A stretch of DNA of 64,000 nucleotides, taken from the NCBI RefSeq assembly GCF_900101845.1, contig NZ_FNAM01000034.1, forward strand, positions 1 through 64,000, read 5' to 3'. Positions within the stretch are counted from its first letter, which is position 1. Each line of letters begins with the position of its first letter. Origin of the DNA: Sporomusa acidovorans (GTDB lineage: Bacteria > Bacillota > Negativicutes > Sporomusales > Sporomusaceae). Of this stretch, positions 8,632-17,307 are shown piece after piece. The position numbers and the translations under genes are program-made. A model generated the notes under the pieces. The model had not been told where the DNA came from, did not search any database, and worked only from the letters and a program-made list of their open reading frames with translations.

Positions 8632-8672
8632 AATAAAAAAATAAACCGTTAACTTTTAGGCAGATAACGGTT
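8632..8672 (-). terminator. Probable terminator of the small membrane protein gene
   Basis: AACCGTTA (8644-8651) pairs with TAACGGTT (8665-8672) over a 13-base loop; on the minus strand the stem is followed by an AT run containing seven T. It lies just after the stop codon of the 54-residue reading frame at 8685-8849. Confidence 0.6.
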
Positions 8673-8684
8673 TTTAGCCAATGA

Positions 8685-8849
8685 TTACTGGGCAAAAAAT
8701 AGTTTGTATAAGGACAGAGCCATACCGGCAAGCGCTAATACAACCACACCGACAGCTCCTGTCCGATAATTATTTGACTTTAGCCAGCGGCTGTAGGTAT
8801 AAGCATGAATGGCTGCCAGACAGGTACCTACGGCCAATAAATAATCCAA
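8685..8849 (-). CDS. Small two-helix membrane protein, 54 aa
   Basis: A short reading frame starting at TTG 8849 with GGAGGG eight bases upstream. The product begins MDYLLAVGTCLAAIHAYTYS and ends ALSLYKLFFAQ. It has two hydrophobic stretches (residues about 3-19 and 31-50) separated by the polar turn RWLKSNNYRTG, so a hairpin in the membrane is likely. A hairpin terminator follows at once. The good ribosome binding site, the coherent membrane topology and the terminator argue that it is real. It may be read through from the ger operon or transcribed alone. I do not recognise the family. Confidence 0.6.
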   Translation of the reverse strand: MDYLLAVGTCLAAIHAYTYSRWLKSNNYRTGAVGVVVLALAGMALSLYKLFFAQ

Positions 8850-8888
8850 TCAACCATCCCTCCGTTTTGTTAACATGACAATATTTCA

Positions 8889-10142
8889 TTATTGTTTGGG
8901 CGTTGTCCGCCACATTAAACCGGTTCGCCGGATTTTGCACTTAACCTCAACCGTAATGTCGGCTTGCGGAAATTTTTCCGGCCAGGCATAGCCCTCCCAA
9001 TCTTCGATCTTTTGAAATTTATTGCGAAAATGATAACCGATTCCGACAATATCTGTCCCCTTTTCCTGGCAAAGTGCCACCAGGTGAGTGATTTCCTCCC
9101 TCGTAATCCGGGAAACAGCTTCCTCCAACAGTTCTCTGTACTCTGCTTTTTCGTAATTAATGCCACTCGGTATACTCGTTACCTCGCCTTCCAGATACAC
9201 TGTAATGTGAACGACCGGTTTTCCGTCAACAATGCTTGTCATAATATCCGGTTTTTCCCCCTGCCGCAAATTGACATTGATCCCATGTTTGGGTGCTAAA
9301 GGATCCTCCAGAGTTTCATAACCCCGTCTGTACTTTCCGGTTAATAAAGCCAGTGACCGTGTCTCAGCATTTGTCAGCATACCGACCATTTTTTCATCTT
9401 TAAATATGGCGGTTCCGACGAATTCAACCGGATTAGCGCCACTGCTAGATCGCGGTATATCACCGACATAATACTCTTCTGTCTTTTGGCCGGAAATTCG
9501 TGGCCTTGCGGCTAAATCCTCCATAGTTTGTGGATTAACGGCCACCATTGCAGTGTACGAAGTTCCATCGGCATCTTTTAACCTCAGATAAAATTCATGC
9601 AGAGTTGTCTTTAAATAATAGCTTGTCTCCGAGGCAGTTTCCATCATTGATTCAAAATAACGTGACGCTGAGCCCGGAATACCGGGCTTGTTTTTCTTTA
9701 AAAAATTCTTGGCCGTTCCCTTAGCCACAACAACATAATTAGTGCCACGATACTCTCTAAACCTTATCAACGGACCAATAACATCGCCTATTCCTTGTTT
9801 TGCCAGTTCTTCTCCCATAACCAAAATTTTAACATGAGTTAGAGTAGGGAAAAAATAAGATACTGAGTTAAGAAGGTTGCGTGTTTCAGCCAGTGACGGA
9901 GCAGTAAAAGTTACTTCTGTGGTAATCTTTTGCTGTTCGCCGCCACCGCTGCCGCCTCCCCCCTCACTGGCAGCTACCGGCAGAGCCGCGACATAAGTAA
10001 CGTCAATCATACCTTTCTGATCAGACTTGTCCACCCCAACAGCAATAATATATGCTTGATCATCCGGTTCTCTTGCAGCATCACAGCCGCAGCATGCCAT
10101 ACAAACTCCCAGTAAAAAAGCGGCAATTAAACGGTGTTGCAT
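8889..10142 (-). CDS. gerC: Spore germination lipoprotein, Ger(x)C family
   Basis: 417 residues. A lipoprotein signal peptide is visible (MQHRLIAAFLLGVCMACCGC, lipidated at a Cys of the CCGC run), followed by AYIIAVGVDKS and the GerC-type C-terminal domain with repeated beta-hairpins and the motif ISGQKTEEYYVGD. GerC proteins sit on the outer face of the spore inner membrane as part of nutrient germinant receptors. The start at 10142 has AGAGGTG in front; a longer frame to 10169 lacks a ribosome site. It overlaps gerB by 16 bases, so expression is translationally coupled. Expected to be made in the forespore (sigma-G); no sigma-G promoter was identified. Confidence 0.93.
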   Translation of the reverse strand: MQHRLIAAFLLGVCMACCGCDAAREPDDQAYIIAVGVDKSDQKGMIDVTYVAALPVAASEGGGGSGGGEQQKITTEVTFTAPSLAETRNLLNSVSYFFPTLTHVKILVMGEELAKQGIGDVIGPLIRFREYRGTNYVVVAKGTAKNFLKKNKPGIPGSASRYFESMMETASETSYYLKTTLHEFYLRLKDADGTSYTAMVAVNPQTMEDLAARPRISGQKTEEYYVGDIPRSSSGANPVEFVGTAIFKDEKMVGMLTNAETRSLALLTGKYRRGYETLEDPLAPKHGINVNLRQGEKPDIMTSIVDGKPVVHITVYLEGEVTSIPSGINYEKAEYRELLEEAVSRITREEITHLVALCQEKGTDIVGIGYHFRNKFQKIEDWEGYAWPEKFPQADITVEVKCKIRRTGLMWRTTPKQ

Positions 10143-11227
10143 CGTTTCACCTCTTTTCGCTTGAAACAAAACGCAATAAATAACAGCAGCGGTACACCAT
10201 AAATCCCGACGCTGCTGGTAAAATGATAGATTTTCTCATATCCCAGCACTGTTATGATATCCGGTGGCAACATGGCAATATTGGCAGCAATTCCGGCCAT
10301 TAGCGGGATTATTGGTCTGCCGGACGGCAAGTTAAGTATCCGGGCAATCAGATAAACCGCCGTATACAGACTTACCGCCAGAGCCAGCATACTGACCATC
10401 CCCCACAAGGCAATCAACAAAGCCTCAATGCGCTGCAGATAACGGTTCAGATAAACCAGCCGTGCCATTTCAAAAAACGGTAAAATCTTTTCCTGCCCCA
10501 CATTAACACCAAAAACCATTAAATAAGACTGCGAATAAACTACTTTCATAAATAACGCGCCGCCTACTCCAAAAATCAGTGCCTGCGTGGCCGTTTTCGA
10601 AGTCTGAAATTCACGGGCATACACGGCCAGCAAAACAGCGCCAATATTAATACCTGCCCAGGAAAAGCCATGGTAAACGGCCAGAGTCAATCCATGCCCT
10701 TGCCAAGGAACAAGTTGATTTATATTATAAAAAGGAATGAGGAAAATAACGACAAGCAGCATAAATGCGACTAAAAAAGGCAGTACCATATAAGAAACTC
10801 TTCCCATTACCTCAATACCAAAAGAAATAAATACCGTAACCCAAGCGATATACCAGATTGTCACTAACGAAAATTCGGCAAGCGGCAAGGCGGTCAGTAA
10901 TGTATTTTCCGCAAACTCTCTTAGTAGCAATACAGTATTACCAAAAAACAGCGCGATATAAAATAGTGCTACAAGCCAAGCAGCTGTATTCCCCAGCAGT
11001 CGTCGTGTCGCGTCAATGAGGTCTCCCCCAGTACGACTAAGCACATAAAGAAGCAGTCGAATCATAAATAGTGTTGCTATAGAACTAATCAAAACACTAA
11101 GCCAGGCAATCTGAGCATCATCCACCAATCGGCTGGCTAATGTAGTTAAAAAAATCCGGGGTATTGTCGCCACAAAAACCAGGGAAACCCCTGCCGCAAC
11201 TCCCATATTCCCCCCCTGATAGCTCAC
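10127..11227 (-). CDS. gerB: Spore germination permease-like protein, GerB family
   Basis: 366 residues, with about ten hydrophobic segments in an APC-superfamily fold (endospore germination permease family). It starts at GTG 11227 with GGAGGTG seven bases upstream and overlaps the gerA stop by the sequence GTGA. GerB subunits are the membrane component thought to bind amino-acid-type germinants, working with GerA and GerC. The ligand cannot be inferred from the sequence. Length and order (A-B-C) are standard. Confidence 0.92.
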   Translation of the reverse strand: MSYQGGNMGVAAGVSLVFVATIPRIFLTTLASRLVDDAQIAWLSVLISSIATLFMIRLLLYVLSRTGGDLIDATRRLLGNTAAWLVALFYIALFFGNTVLLLREFAENTLLTALPLAEFSLVTIWYIAWVTVFISFGIEVMGRVSYMVLPFLVAFMLLVVIFLIPFYNINQLVPWQGHGLTLAVYHGFSWAGINIGAVLLAVYAREFQTSKTATQALIFGVGGALFMKVVYSQSYLMVFGVNVGQEKILPFFEMARLVYLNRYLQRIEALLIALWGMVSMLALAVSLYTAVYLIARILNLPSGRPIIPLMAGIAANIAMLPPDIITVLGYEKIYHFTSSVGIYGVPLLLFIAFCFKRKEVKRCNTV

Positions 11228-13110
11228 TCGGTTTCACCTCCATCAGGTTTTTGCTTTCGCCATACCCTGCTTCTGTGCGGCTGCCGGCGGCTCACTTTTG
11301 TATTAAGAGCATCGGGGCGCATTTCCTGGTGATAAACCGGTCCCCGGATAATAACATCCAACCCTGCTCCTGATTTGGGCACAACCGGACTGAGATAGGG
11401 CATTCCGTAGGATTTCATATTGCATAACACTGCCAGCATAATCAACAGGCCTGTAGCAATGCCCACAAGACCCATAACGGCCGAAAATAGCATAAGCGCT
11501 AAACTGGCCATGCGAACAGCGGCACTCAACCGGTAGTCCGGGATAGTGTAGGAAGCCACCCCGGTGGCGGCGACCACGATAACCATGATGGGGCTGACTA
11601 TTTTGGCCGATACGGCTGCCTGTCCCAGAATAATACCCCCAACAATACCAATTGTCGGCCCCAGGAAACCGGGAATGCGCAATCCGCCCTCCCGGATAAG
11701 CTCAAACGCTACTCCCAGCAGCAACATTTCCAGGATTGTCGGAAACGGCACCTGCAGGCGGGCTGATGTGATTGACAATAACATTTCTGTGGGGATGGCT
11801 TCCTGATGAAAGTTGCTAATCGCTAAAAACAGCGCCGGTAAAAGCAAGGCAATGACCACACCTGTCCAGCGGATCAGGCGTATTAAGCTGCTGTATGGAT
11901 GAAGCAAAGCAAAATCTTCCCCGGAATGAAGAAGTGAAAATAAAGACACCGGCGCAATCAGGGCAAACGGGCTGCTGTCCAGCAATATAGCCACCCGCCC
12001 TTCATTAAGACCGGCAGCTACTCTGTCCGGCCGTTCCGTATTTAACGCGGTTGGCAAAGGCAGATGCGGATGGTCGGCAATAAACTGTTCCAAAATACTG
12101 ATATCGGTTACACAATCAGTTTCAACACCTGTAATTCTCCGTTTGATTTCATTTACCAAAGCAGGATTAGCCACCGACTCCAGGTACATAACAACACACA
12201 CTGTCTTACTTTTAATGCCCACAGTTAGTTTTTCCGCTACCAAATCACTGGCATTAAACAGCGATCTAACCAAGGCGATATTTACCCCTAACACTTCACC
12301 AAACCCGGTTTGTGCCCCGCGGACTGACTGCTCAAAAATCGGCCGGTCGACACTGCGGTGCTCCCAGCCCTTGCCTTCAATAAGAATCGCGGCCGGCTCC
12401 CCTTCGATAAAAAGAGCGGCATCGCCGGTATTTACAGCATTTTGTATATCTGAGAAACCCATGACTGAAGTCGTTTTGCCGCTAGGCAAATATTGGGTAA
12501 TCAAATGATTAAGCACCCCGTCGTCTGGCATACCCGGAGCCGCCCGGCTATAAAGCATCAATGGCTTTAAGATCAGGTGATTCACCGTTTTACTGTCGCA
12601 CAACCCCTCGATATAGACCAGCATCGCTTGTAAAACCGGCTCAACAGGTATATTAAATTTGCGAATAATAAGATCGGTATTATACGGCAGCCGGTATATT
12701 CGGCTGATATTTTTTTCATTTTCCGCCAGGCTGGCACTGACCGACATGCTGGCCGGATCATTCTCCGCCTCATTATAGGCAAGCAACAAAGGAGCAACTT
12801 CTGATTGCTGCTTCTCCAGTGATGTACATAGCCGCTTTAGCGACGGAAATGATTTCTTGATTGACGCGGATTGTAGTATCCGTACCCCCTCTTCCATAAC
12901 AGCAGCTAAACGCTTGGCATAACTTATTAGTTTATAAAATTCTGTAAGGCTTTCCTTAATCCCTGAAAACCGTCTGTCAGACACTTTCTGTTTATTCTGC
13001 TGCGTCTCGCCTAATACAAACCGGGTTGGCTGCTGAGGAGGCTGATACACGATCAACTGCTTAGCCGTGCGATATATTTTTGTAATAAAATTATCGGAAA
13101 AATTATTCAT
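11224..13110 (-). CDS. gerA: Spore germination protein, GerA family
   Basis: 628 residues. A large soluble N-terminal part contains GDAALFIEGEPAAILIEGKGW and the NEGRVAILLD region of the GerA domain; a membrane domain with about five helices follows (VVIALLLPALFLA onwards) and a basic C-terminal tail (RRQPHRSRVWRKQK) ends it. GerA is a core subunit of the germinant receptor in the spore inner membrane and has been shown in Bacillus to form ligand-gated ion channels. The start at 13110 has AAAGGAAG in front; the frame extends ten codons further upstream without a ribosome site. First gene of the gerA-gerB-gerC operon. Confidence 0.93.
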   Translation of the reverse strand: MNNFSDNFITKIYRTAKQLIVYQPPQQPTRFVLGETQQNKQKVSDRRFSGIKESLTEFYKLISYAKRLAAVMEEGVRILQSASIKKSFPSLKRLCTSLEKQQSEVAPLLLAYNEAENDPASMSVSASLAENEKNISRIYRLPYNTDLIIRKFNIPVEPVLQAMLVYIEGLCDSKTVNHLILKPLMLYSRAAPGMPDDGVLNHLITQYLPSGKTTSVMGFSDIQNAVNTGDAALFIEGEPAAILIEGKGWEHRSVDRPIFEQSVRGAQTGFGEVLGVNIALVRSLFNASDLVAEKLTVGIKSKTVCVVMYLESVANPALVNEIKRRITGVETDCVTDISILEQFIADHPHLPLPTALNTERPDRVAAGLNEGRVAILLDSSPFALIAPVSLFSLLHSGEDFALLHPYSSLIRLIRWTGVVIALLLPALFLAISNFHQEAIPTEMLLSITSARLQVPFPTILEMLLLGVAFELIREGGLRIPGFLGPTIGIVGGIILGQAAVSAKIVSPIMVIVVAATGVASYTIPDYRLSAAVRMASLALMLFSAVMGLVGIATGLLIMLAVLCNMKSYGMPYLSPVVPKSGAGLDVIIRGPVYHQEMRPDALNTKVSRRQPHRSRVWRKQKPDGGETE

Positions 13111-13130
13111 GCTTCTTCCTTTGTTTATAT

Positions 13131-13240
13131 ATACATTCACTAAAGATTCACGGGCAGGGTGTTGGTAAAAACAAAGTAACCAGCCAGCATGGAAACATCT
13201 CCAGCACCCTAGAGGAAAATCCGTATTGGATTCACTATAG
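13131..13240. repeat. Dispersed repeat, copy 4 (CAGGGTGTTGG subtype)
   Basis: Left end cactaaagattcacgg, arm gcagggtgttgg, a central segment of about 40 bases, arm ccagcaccct, and right end ggaaaatccgtattgg followed by attcactatag. The right end also occurs at 43058-43093. The copy lies immediately upstream of gerA and could influence its promoter. The rest of 13241-13380 is AT-rich with no gene seen. Confidence 0.65.
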
Positions 13241-13380
13241 TCTTAAGATATTATTCACCAATTATGGAAAAAATATCAAAAAGCACACAAACGGTTGCTT
13301 TATCATCCGGCTTACACTATGCTCTTTTCCAAATAAGTGAACGGAACGCAACTATGAGCTATTGTAAAAACATATTGCAC

Positions 13381-13421
13381 AAAAAAAAGAAGCATAAAAA
13401 GCTAAACTAGCCTTTTATGCT
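13381..13421 (-). terminator. Rho-independent terminator
   Basis: AGCATAAAAAGCTA (13391-13404) pairs with TAGCCTTTTATGCT (13408-13421), with a three-base loop; on the minus strand it is followed by TTCTTTTTTTT. It terminates the transcript of the proline-rich membrane protein gene upstream. Confidence 0.85.
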
Positions 13422-13467
13422 CCCGTTGTTAACCTAGTAGTCTGTAAACCTTAATTCTATAGTGTTG

Positions 13468-13551
13468 TTACGAAATCTTTTCCGCCCTGCTTTGTTGTCG
13501 TCGGCTTACATATTCCCGGACGAAATCAATTCTTCTACACCCGCACCTCAA
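13468..13551 (-). CDS. Possible 27-codon reading frame overlapping the proline-rich protein gene
   Basis: TTG at 13551 has GGGG eight bases upstream, and the frame encodes a basic peptide (about CRRIDFVREYVSRRQQ, then SRAEKIS) ending at 13468, before the terminator. It begins inside the last codons of the preceding gene in another frame. It could be a tiny coupled gene, the continuation of that protein through a second frameshift, or chance. No family recognised. Confidence 0.2.
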   Translation of the reverse strand: MRCGCRRIDFVREYVSRRQQSRAEKIS

Positions 13552-14125
13552 AATGTTTTTCCCCTTCAGGTGCTGCCACCTGCGGCCCTACTATATGGAT
13601 ACCTTCTTGATTCATCGCCGCAGTTGTCCGCTTGGAAAAGTCAAGCGAAGTACGCGGTTGCTTATTTTTTCGTTTATTTTTAAATAATCGCAGTCCCACC
13701 AAAACTATGGCAACGACCGCCACGATCCCAACAAGAAACATGTAATAACCGGAACCCAAGGATTTGCTTTCCACCAATGGCGGTTTAGCCGGGACAGCCG
13801 TTTCGGCTGAAAATTCAGCCTGAGACCCAGACCCTGCTGACTGAGCAGGAGTTGCCTGAATGCCTTGCGTTTGGTTTGCCGGTTTATCAGAAGTGCCTGG
13901 TTTTTCACCAGTCTTTGGGGGTGAGTTACCCTGAAAAGCCCTGCCTAATCCTTCTAGTTGTCTGACAGCACCGGTTGCTTCTGTGTTTACCGTTTTACCC
14001 GGGTTTGGTGTCGAGTTTGCAGGAGCAGCCGTATGTGTATCAGCAGAGGCATTCGAGCCTGTCGGCGTTAAGGTTGGCGGTACAGGAGGCGTAGGTTTTG
14101 TTGGCGGGGTGGGGGCTACCGGCAT
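13535..14125 (-). CDS. Proline-rich single-span membrane protein
   Basis: 196 residues from the ATG at 14125. A low-complexity Pro/Thr region (PTPPTKPTPPVPPTLTPTG) fills the first 80 residues, a polar linker rich in Gly/Ser/Gln follows, then one membrane helix (YYMFLVGIVAVVAIVLVGLRLF, about residues 127-148) and a basic cytoplasmic tail. No enzyme domain is visible; I do not recognise a family. The sequence just before the ATG, read in the same frame, continues as hydrophobic protein-like sequence (NYWSLFKIFAEGVFI) back to a stop, and a short frame with a strong ribosome site overlaps it (14116-14238). The real product may therefore start at 14238 and cross a frameshift. Confidence 0.6.
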   Translation of the reverse strand: MPVAPTPPTKPTPPVPPTLTPTGSNASADTHTAAPANSTPNPGKTVNTEATGAVRQLEGLGRAFQGNSPPKTGEKPGTSDKPANQTQGIQATPAQSAGSGSQAEFSAETAVPAKPPLVESKSLGSGYYMFLVGIVAVVAIVLVGLRLFKNKRKNKQPRTSLDFSKRTTAAMNQEGIHIVGPQVAAPEGEKHFEVRV

Positions 14126-14238
14126 AATGAAGACCCCTTCGGCAAAGATTTTGAATAAAGACCAATAGTTTGCTTCCAGAAGGCGATTATGGCGTCATAA
14201 TCGTCTGATTTTTGTTCGCTCATTCGGATTTCGGCCAT
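14116..14238 (-). CDS. Short upstream reading frame, possible 5' part of the proline-rich protein
   Basis: 40 codons from ATG 14238, with GGGGG nine bases upstream: MAEIRMSEQKSDDYDAIIAF and onward to a TAG seven bases past the next gene's ATG. The first 25 residues look like genuine acidic/helical protein and then lose that character, just where another frame (NYWSLFKIFAEGVFIM) becomes plausible and leads into the proline-rich protein. Either a single-base frameshift (real, or a sequencing error) separates two parts of one gene, or this is a leader peptide translationally coupled to the gene at 14125. Confidence 0.45.
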   Translation of the reverse strand: MAEIRMSEQKSDDYDAIIAFWKQTIGLYSKSLPKGSSLCR

Positions 14239-14347
14239 ATTAACCGTCCCCCTTTTCCTTAATACCATAAAACAGGGCAAGATCTATTATTTAAGTTCTC
14301 TATGTCATGGAATATCCCTCTAATATAAATAATCCCCATACAATAAC

Positions 14348-14389
14348 TATAAAAAATATCCCGCTCGACACAATGCGAACGGAATATTT
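14348..14389 (-). terminator. Terminator of the metal-chelate uptake operon
   Basis: AAATATCCCGCTCG (14354-14367) pairs with CGAACGGAATATTT (14376-14389), with G-U pairs, around an eight-base loop; on the minus strand it continues into ATTTTTTAT. It follows the stop codon of the TonB-dependent receptor gene. Confidence 0.75.
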
Positions 14390-14401
14390 CTTTTAATATA
14401 G

Positions 14402-16414
14402 TTAAAATTTGTAATTAGTGCCAACCATCATTGAGATGCCCGGGCTGGGATAAAACAGCTCGTCCTCATAGTCCTTATCAAAGATATTATAAACAGTGAC
14501 ATACCAATCCTGCTTTTCACTAACCTTACGGCTTATTTTTAGATCCACTAAATTATAGCTAGCTAGATGAGAGTAAACAGTTTGAACTGACCGGGTATCA
14601 TCTTTGCCAGTATCTCCAGTGTACCTCCGTCCCACCAAATGACCAGTTAGATTAAGAGAATACCCCTTACCTGCCTGATAATTTACACCATAGTTTATAT
14701 GATGTTTTGGCGTGTAAGTGAGTTCTGTTACCGTTCCATCGACATTTTCACCCTTAGTATCTAAATAAGTGTAATTAAGAAAGCCATTTACTTTATCAGA
14801 AAATTCTTTGTTTAATTCAAGTTCTACTCCCTTAATTTTAGCCCAGTTCATATTATTATATTTTGTTTTTTTGCTAAGTCGGTTAATTTTATCTTTAATA
14901 TCATTCTGGAAAAGAGCAATATCGCCTGTCAAAGTTGAATCAAATACATGTTTTAAGCCAAGTTCATAGTTTTTAGCTTTTTCCGCTTTAAGGTTAGGAT
15001 TACCGGAGGTAGTGCCAAAGAGTTGTTCAGCACTTGGAAAATTATAAGTTTGACCATAAGACGTACGCAACGTGTTACGATCATCCAACCGGTAAACCAT
15101 ATTAATAGTGGGATTGGTATCCGAGTCATCACTTTTGCCGGTACCCTCACCTTCTACTTCGTTGCGGTCATGTCTAATGCCAATTGTAACGGTAGTACGG
15201 TCATTAGCCAAAATATTATCCTGCATATAATAGCCATAACGCTTGTTATTATAATCTAACCAAGAATAATTATCAGGATCAGAAAGAGCAGAATCGGAAT
15301 TACTCCAATCAATCGTATTATACAGCATACCAAATGTTAGTGTATGCATATTATTCAGCTTCCAATTGCTTGACATTTCTACTCCGGTTAAATCACTATC
15401 CCAGTAGCTTGCATTCCATCTATCTTTACTATAACCAGATTTAGTGGCATTCACACCCGTGCTCGAATCGTACGTTGCCCCATTAGCCCATATTCCCTGT
15501 TTCTCATCAAAGCGGTACACCTTGATATCAAAATCCAACTTCTTGTTGACTTTTTTTACATAATCTAAAGACAAGTTGGTTTTTTCCCAGTCACGGTATT
15601 GCCAATCATTCAGACCAGGCCAAAAGCCAGTCTTATAACTTATCCGTTTCCCGGTCGCCGGATCAATGGCATTCGGGCAGTCTTTATCGGTTGTCGAATA
15701 CCCGCCTGCGAAGGTTAAGGACGAATCGTTACCAAACGTCCACTTTAATTTCGTATTAAAATACCGGGTGTCTTTTTCGTAATTCCGATAGCCATCAGTA
15801 CGCTCCGAGGCAGCGTCAAAATAATAATTGAATTTCTTATTGCCACCGCCATAGGAAACTGAACCATTCCATGTCCCCCAAGTACCAGTCGCTAAAGAAA
15901 GATTGCCTCCCTGATTCGTGTTGCCACTTTTCGTAGTAATTAAGATTACCCCGCCCTTGGCGTCAGAGCCATAAATAACCGGTGCCGGTCCCTTTATTAT
16001 TTCAATTTTAGCGATATTATTCACTGGAATCATGGAAGTATCCATTGCCGCGCTGCTCGTCATTTTAGCAAGCGGATTTATTAACACACCATCAATATAG
16101 ATTTTTACTTCCGACGAACTAAGACCACGGATGTCGATGGCGGTATTGCCTTTCCTGCCACTGTGCAGGTTAAGACCCGGTACATCCTCCAATACCTCAG
16201 TCAAGTTTCTCGCTCCCTTGGCCTCAATATCCTTGGCTGTAATAACGCTTGTTGTCACAAGGTATTTCTCCAGCGGAACAGCGCTAACCACTACCTCATC
16301 GACAGTTGTAGTCTCATTAGTTTTGGCATTACCGTCTGCCGCACAGGCCAAACCAGGTAACATTAATAGAAGACAATTCACAATAGCTACTTTACATCGA
16401 ATGTCCTTATTCAT
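14402..16414 (-). CDS. TonB-dependent outer-membrane receptor, BtuB/FepA-like
   Basis: 670 residues. Signal peptide with the cut after LACA, a TonB box (DEVVVSA, about residue 39), a plug domain (VLEDVPGLNLHSGRKG, IDIRGLSSSEVKIYIDGV, IKGPAPVIYGSDAKGGVILI) and a 22-strand-type barrel ending in NYKF with the C-terminal aromatic residue needed for outer-membrane assembly. It imports a scarce large ligand using energy from TonB. The ligand is unknown: family resemblance covers cobalamin and ferric siderophore receptors. Last gene of the operon starting at 24900, which also encodes TonB-ExbB-ExbD and an ABC importer. No cobalamin riboswitch was recognised. Direct evidence of a diderm cell envelope. 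Confidence 0.95.
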   Translation of the reverse strand: MNKDIRCKVAIVNCLLLMLPGLACAADGNAKTNETTTVDEVVVSAVPLEKYLVTTSVITAKDIEAKGARNLTEVLEDVPGLNLHSGRKGNTAIDIRGLSSSEVKIYIDGVLINPLAKMTSSAAMDTSMIPVNNIAKIEIIKGPAPVIYGSDAKGGVILITTKSGNTNQGGNLSLATGTWGTWNGSVSYGGGNKKFNYYFDAASERTDGYRNYEKDTRYFNTKLKWTFGNDSSLTFAGGYSTTDKDCPNAIDPATGKRISYKTGFWPGLNDWQYRDWEKTNLSLDYVKKVNKKLDFDIKVYRFDEKQGIWANGATYDSSTGVNATKSGYSKDRWNASYWDSDLTGVEMSSNWKLNNMHTLTFGMLYNTIDWSNSDSALSDPDNYSWLDYNNKRYGYYMQDNILANDRTTVTIGIRHDRNEVEGEGTGKSDDSDTNPTINMVYRLDDRNTLRTSYGQTYNFPSAEQLFGTTSGNPNLKAEKAKNYELGLKHVFDSTLTGDIALFQNDIKDKINRLSKKTKYNNMNWAKIKGVELELNKEFSDKVNGFLNYTYLDTKGENVDGTVTELTYTPKHHINYGVNYQAGKGYSLNLTGHLVGRRYTGDTGKDDTRSVQTVYSHLASYNLVDLKISRKVSEKQDWYVTVYNIFDKDYEDELFYPSPGISMMVGTNYKF

Positions 16415-16482
16415 ACTTACTCCTCCCCCATGTTTTTTATAATATCGGGCAAAACCCGTTATTATCTTCCTACTTTACCTTC

Positions 16483-17265
16483 TTAAGTTAGCATCGGCAC
16501 GCAAACTTTCAATTTGTCCGATACCCCGTCGTCCAGTTCGACAATCCTGACCTTGGTTGTATATAACTCGCTTAAAATCTGGTCAGTGACAACTTCTTCC
16601 GGCGTGCCCATAGCCGTAATTTTACCGTTTTTCATAATCAGCACTTTGTTGCACAACAAAAATGCATGATTGGGAAAGTGGGAAGTCATGATAATCGAAT
16701 AACCTTGTTTTGCCAGTTTGTCGATGACGCGCAGTATCCGGACCTGGTTCCCATAATCAAGACTTGACGTCGGCTCGTCCATAATAAACAGTTCGGCCCG
16801 CTGCGTCAGCGCCCGGGCAATAAGTGTCAGTTGCCGCTCCCCACCACTGATACGGCTGAACTGACAATCCGCCAAATGGGATATTCCGAGCTCCGCCAAG
16901 GACTCTTCGGCCATAGCATAATCTTCATCGGTGGGAACGGCAGTAAACCCCACATGCGGTGTTCGTCCCATAACAACAATATCCAATACCCTGTGAGGGA
17001 ATACCGTTGTCGCCGCCTGTGGCACATAGGCCATCGCGCAGGCCAGTTCTTTCGCCGTTATATCCCCGATCCTGCGGCCCTTGATCTTAATACTGCCTGA
17101 CTGTACCTTGTTAATGCCCAGCAAACATCTGAGCAAAGTCGTCTTACCGGCGCCGTTCGGGCCCAGGAGGCAAGCGACATCGCCCTTATTAATGGTAAAG
17201 GACAGATCGGTAAGCAAACTACCGGATGACGGATAACCAAAACTGATATTCTCGACCGCAAACAA
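16483..17265 (-). CDS. ABC importer ATPase, iron-siderophore/cobalamin type (FecE/BtuD-like)
   Basis: 260 residues. Walker A GPNGAGKTT (near residue 35), signature ISGGERQ, Walker B LFIMDEPTSSLD and the switch histidine in TSHFPNH are all present. The unusual C-terminal tail (VRIVELDDGVSDKLKV) is found in FecE-type proteins. Start is TTG 17265 with GAGAGGG six bases upstream. It energises the FecCD permease encoded at 19914 in the same operon, moving the ligand across the inner membrane. It lies between tonB and the receptor gene, an order that supports one shared substrate for both membranes. Confidence 0.93.
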   Translation of the reverse strand: MFAVENISFGYPSSGSLLTDLSFTINKGDVACLLGPNGAGKTTLLRCLLGINKVQSGSIKIKGRRIGDITAKELACAMAYVPQAATTVFPHRVLDIVVMGRTPHVGFTAVPTDEDYAMAEESLAELGISHLADCQFSRISGGERQLTLIARALTQRAELFIMDEPTSSLDYGNQVRILRVIDKLAKQGYSIIMTSHFPNHAFLLCNKVLIMKNGKITAMGTPEEVVTDQILSELYTTKVRIVELDDGVSDKLKVCVPMLT

Positions 17266-17307
17266 CTTTATCCCTCTCTCCTTTTTATAGTAAAAGCCTG
17301 TTTTCGG

